From Bombyx mori (lineage: Eukaryota > Arthropoda > Insecta > Lepidoptera > Bombycidae), in contig NC_085114.1 in the NCBI RefSeq assembly GCF_030269925.1, positions 14,526,001 to 14,590,000 of the forward strand: a stretch of 64,000 nt of DNA. Direction: 5' to 3'. A model generated the notes under the pieces. That model did no database searches, was not told where the DNA came from, and was given only the letters and a program-made list of their open reading frames with translations. Positions within the stretch are counted from its first letter, which is position 1, and the number at the start of each line of letters is the position of its first letter. The position numbers and the translations under genes are program-made. This document shows, one piece after another, positions 62,936 to 64,000 of the stretch.

Positions 62936-63160
62936 ATATACATATATATATACAAACAGCCTACAGTACCCTTGCATTGACCAAATGGAAAGCGTGCTTC
63001 GGCGCGGTCGGTTCATCTCGGCCCCGCCCGGGTTGCGTCACAGAATATCGCTTTCTACCGCACGTAATGTAGTTAGCATCATAATATTTGACAATATCTA
63101 TGGATTTTTTTTTCCTTGAGCCTCTGACCTCGAAACGTACAGACAAAAATTGTTGGAAAT

Positions 63161-63398
63161 CATTGTGGCTTGATGGGTAAGACTCCTGGTGCTCGTGTCG
63201 AGTGATATGATTAGGATGATGTTCAAATACTACACACAGATACTTCTTTTCAAGGAGATACGTACTTAGCATGACCATGAACAGTAGACAGCGGTTTGCC
63301 TCTGTCCCTGGCGTTGCTGAAGTCCGTGGGCGACGGTAACCACTCAACATCAGGTCGGTCATATGCTCGTCTGCCTATAAGGGCAATAAAAAAAAATT
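63161..63398 (+). mobile_element. SINE family 2, full length
   Basis: Degenerate tRNA-like head (ttgtggcttgatgggtaaga, then gatgttcaaatactacacac), a middle with gcggtttgcctctgtccctg, and the family tail ctgcctataagggcaataaa. It shows that the shorter copies are 5'-truncated. Confidence 0.7.
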
Positions 63399-63414
63399 CA
63401 CATTTTTTGTTATG

Positions 63415-63570
63415 ATTTCAAGTGGTTACCGGAGCTCATAGACATTAACAACGTCAATGCCGCCATTCACCTTGAGGCATCAGTTCTAAGTCTCAGCTCT
63501 ATAGTAAAACTGCTGCCCCATCCTTCGAGCTGGAACGCATTACTGCTTCACGGCAGGAACAGGCAATAAA
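63415..63570 (-). mobile_element. Degenerate Bm1 SINE fragment
   Basis: agtggttaccggagctcata, aacgtcaatgccgccattca and gcattactgcttcacggcag survive with many changes. Confidence 0.75.
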
Positions 63571-64000
63571 TATTTATAGAACACATTCATAAATTGGGGA
63601 TTTGCCAACAGAGTCAAAAACCCCAAAATTCCAATTCTATGTGCGTTCGTTTGTGTGTGTGTGTTTTTTTTGTAATAAATTTCTTTTTCTTTTCAGGTAT
63701 GTTTCTGCTGCAATTTGTGATAAACGTTTGGCTGCTTAAGAATAAGGTTTCGGTACTGTAATACAATATAAAATATATAAACCTAATACAGAGATAGGAA
63801 TGTGCTTTTAACGACCGTTACAAAATATCAAAAGATTGAAGTTGAATTGATTTGAATTTATTTACTGTTTTCTTGTTACCCTACAAATATGGGGACAGAA
63901 ATCGTTAAAGCAACAATAAATAATAAAGAAACCATTCACATAGTTTTACAATTTACGTTCCCGCCAAAATGTGTCCTCTCAGAATTGCATGTAGTCCATA
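63571..64000. other. Right edge, nothing firm
   Basis: A good-looking splice acceptor (tttctttttcttttcag, ending near 63,697) is present, but no reading frame after it stays open long enough to assign. The last 50 bases hold cgttcccgccaaaatgtgtc, slightly like the end of retroposon family R. Confidence 0.3.

Noticed and set aside
63698..63760. Exon 2 of the orphan gene at 35.4 kb, after a strong acceptor at about 63,697
   Set aside because: In the phase required by the orphan exon it hits a stop after seven codons; other phases do not fit. Kept only as a curiosity.

Overview
This window looks like nuclear DNA of a silkworm-type moth (Bombyx). It is AT-rich, its genes are split by GT-AG introns, and it carries more than twenty copies or pieces of the tRNA-derived Bm1 SINE. 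It also holds jockey-like LINEs, lepidopteran-type Helitron ends and several MITE families. All family names come from recognition of sequence patterns; no database search was run.

Left part (1 to about 4.66 kb, + strand): the 3' half of transformer-2 (tra2), an SR-type splicing regulator. It runs from inside the RRM through the Gly/Tyr/Arg linker and RS tail to a terminal Arg-Arg-Tyr-stop exon and an AATAAA signal. A NAGNAG acceptor and a frame-neutral 81-nt exon point to alternative tails. About 4 kb of gene-free DNA follows.

Centre-left (8.57-21.7 kb, - strand): a complete ten-exon gene that I reconstruct as HPS4, a subunit of BLOC-3, the Rab32/38 exchange factor for lysosome-related organelles. 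Every splice junction keeps frame and the predicted protein is 842 aa. tra2 and HPS4 are arranged tail to tail. The nearest poly(A) signal to HPS4 lies in the tail of a SINE just after its stop codon.

Centre (21.7-35.1 kb): repeats, dominated by an apparently intact 5.2-kb jockey-clade LINE (24,534-29,703, - strand). It has both ORFs open, a poly(A) tail, an 11-13 bp target-site duplication, and an initiator plus downstream promoter element at its 5' end. Several older 3' ends of the same group lie nearby, some nested in SINEs.

Right part (35.1-64 kb): a likely first coding exon with a 5' leader and upstream ORF at about 35.2-35.48 kb on the + strand. I could not find its downstream exons. 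The remainder is intergenic or intronic DNA full of SINEs, Helitron-type elements, palindromic MITEs, an RTE-like reverse-transcriptase remnant and an unclassified retroposon family with clear target-site duplications. No bacterial, CRISPR or viral system was seen. The most distinctive signals are the intact LINE, the mobile-element junctions with exact duplications, the SINE at the HPS4 3' end and the orphan first exon.
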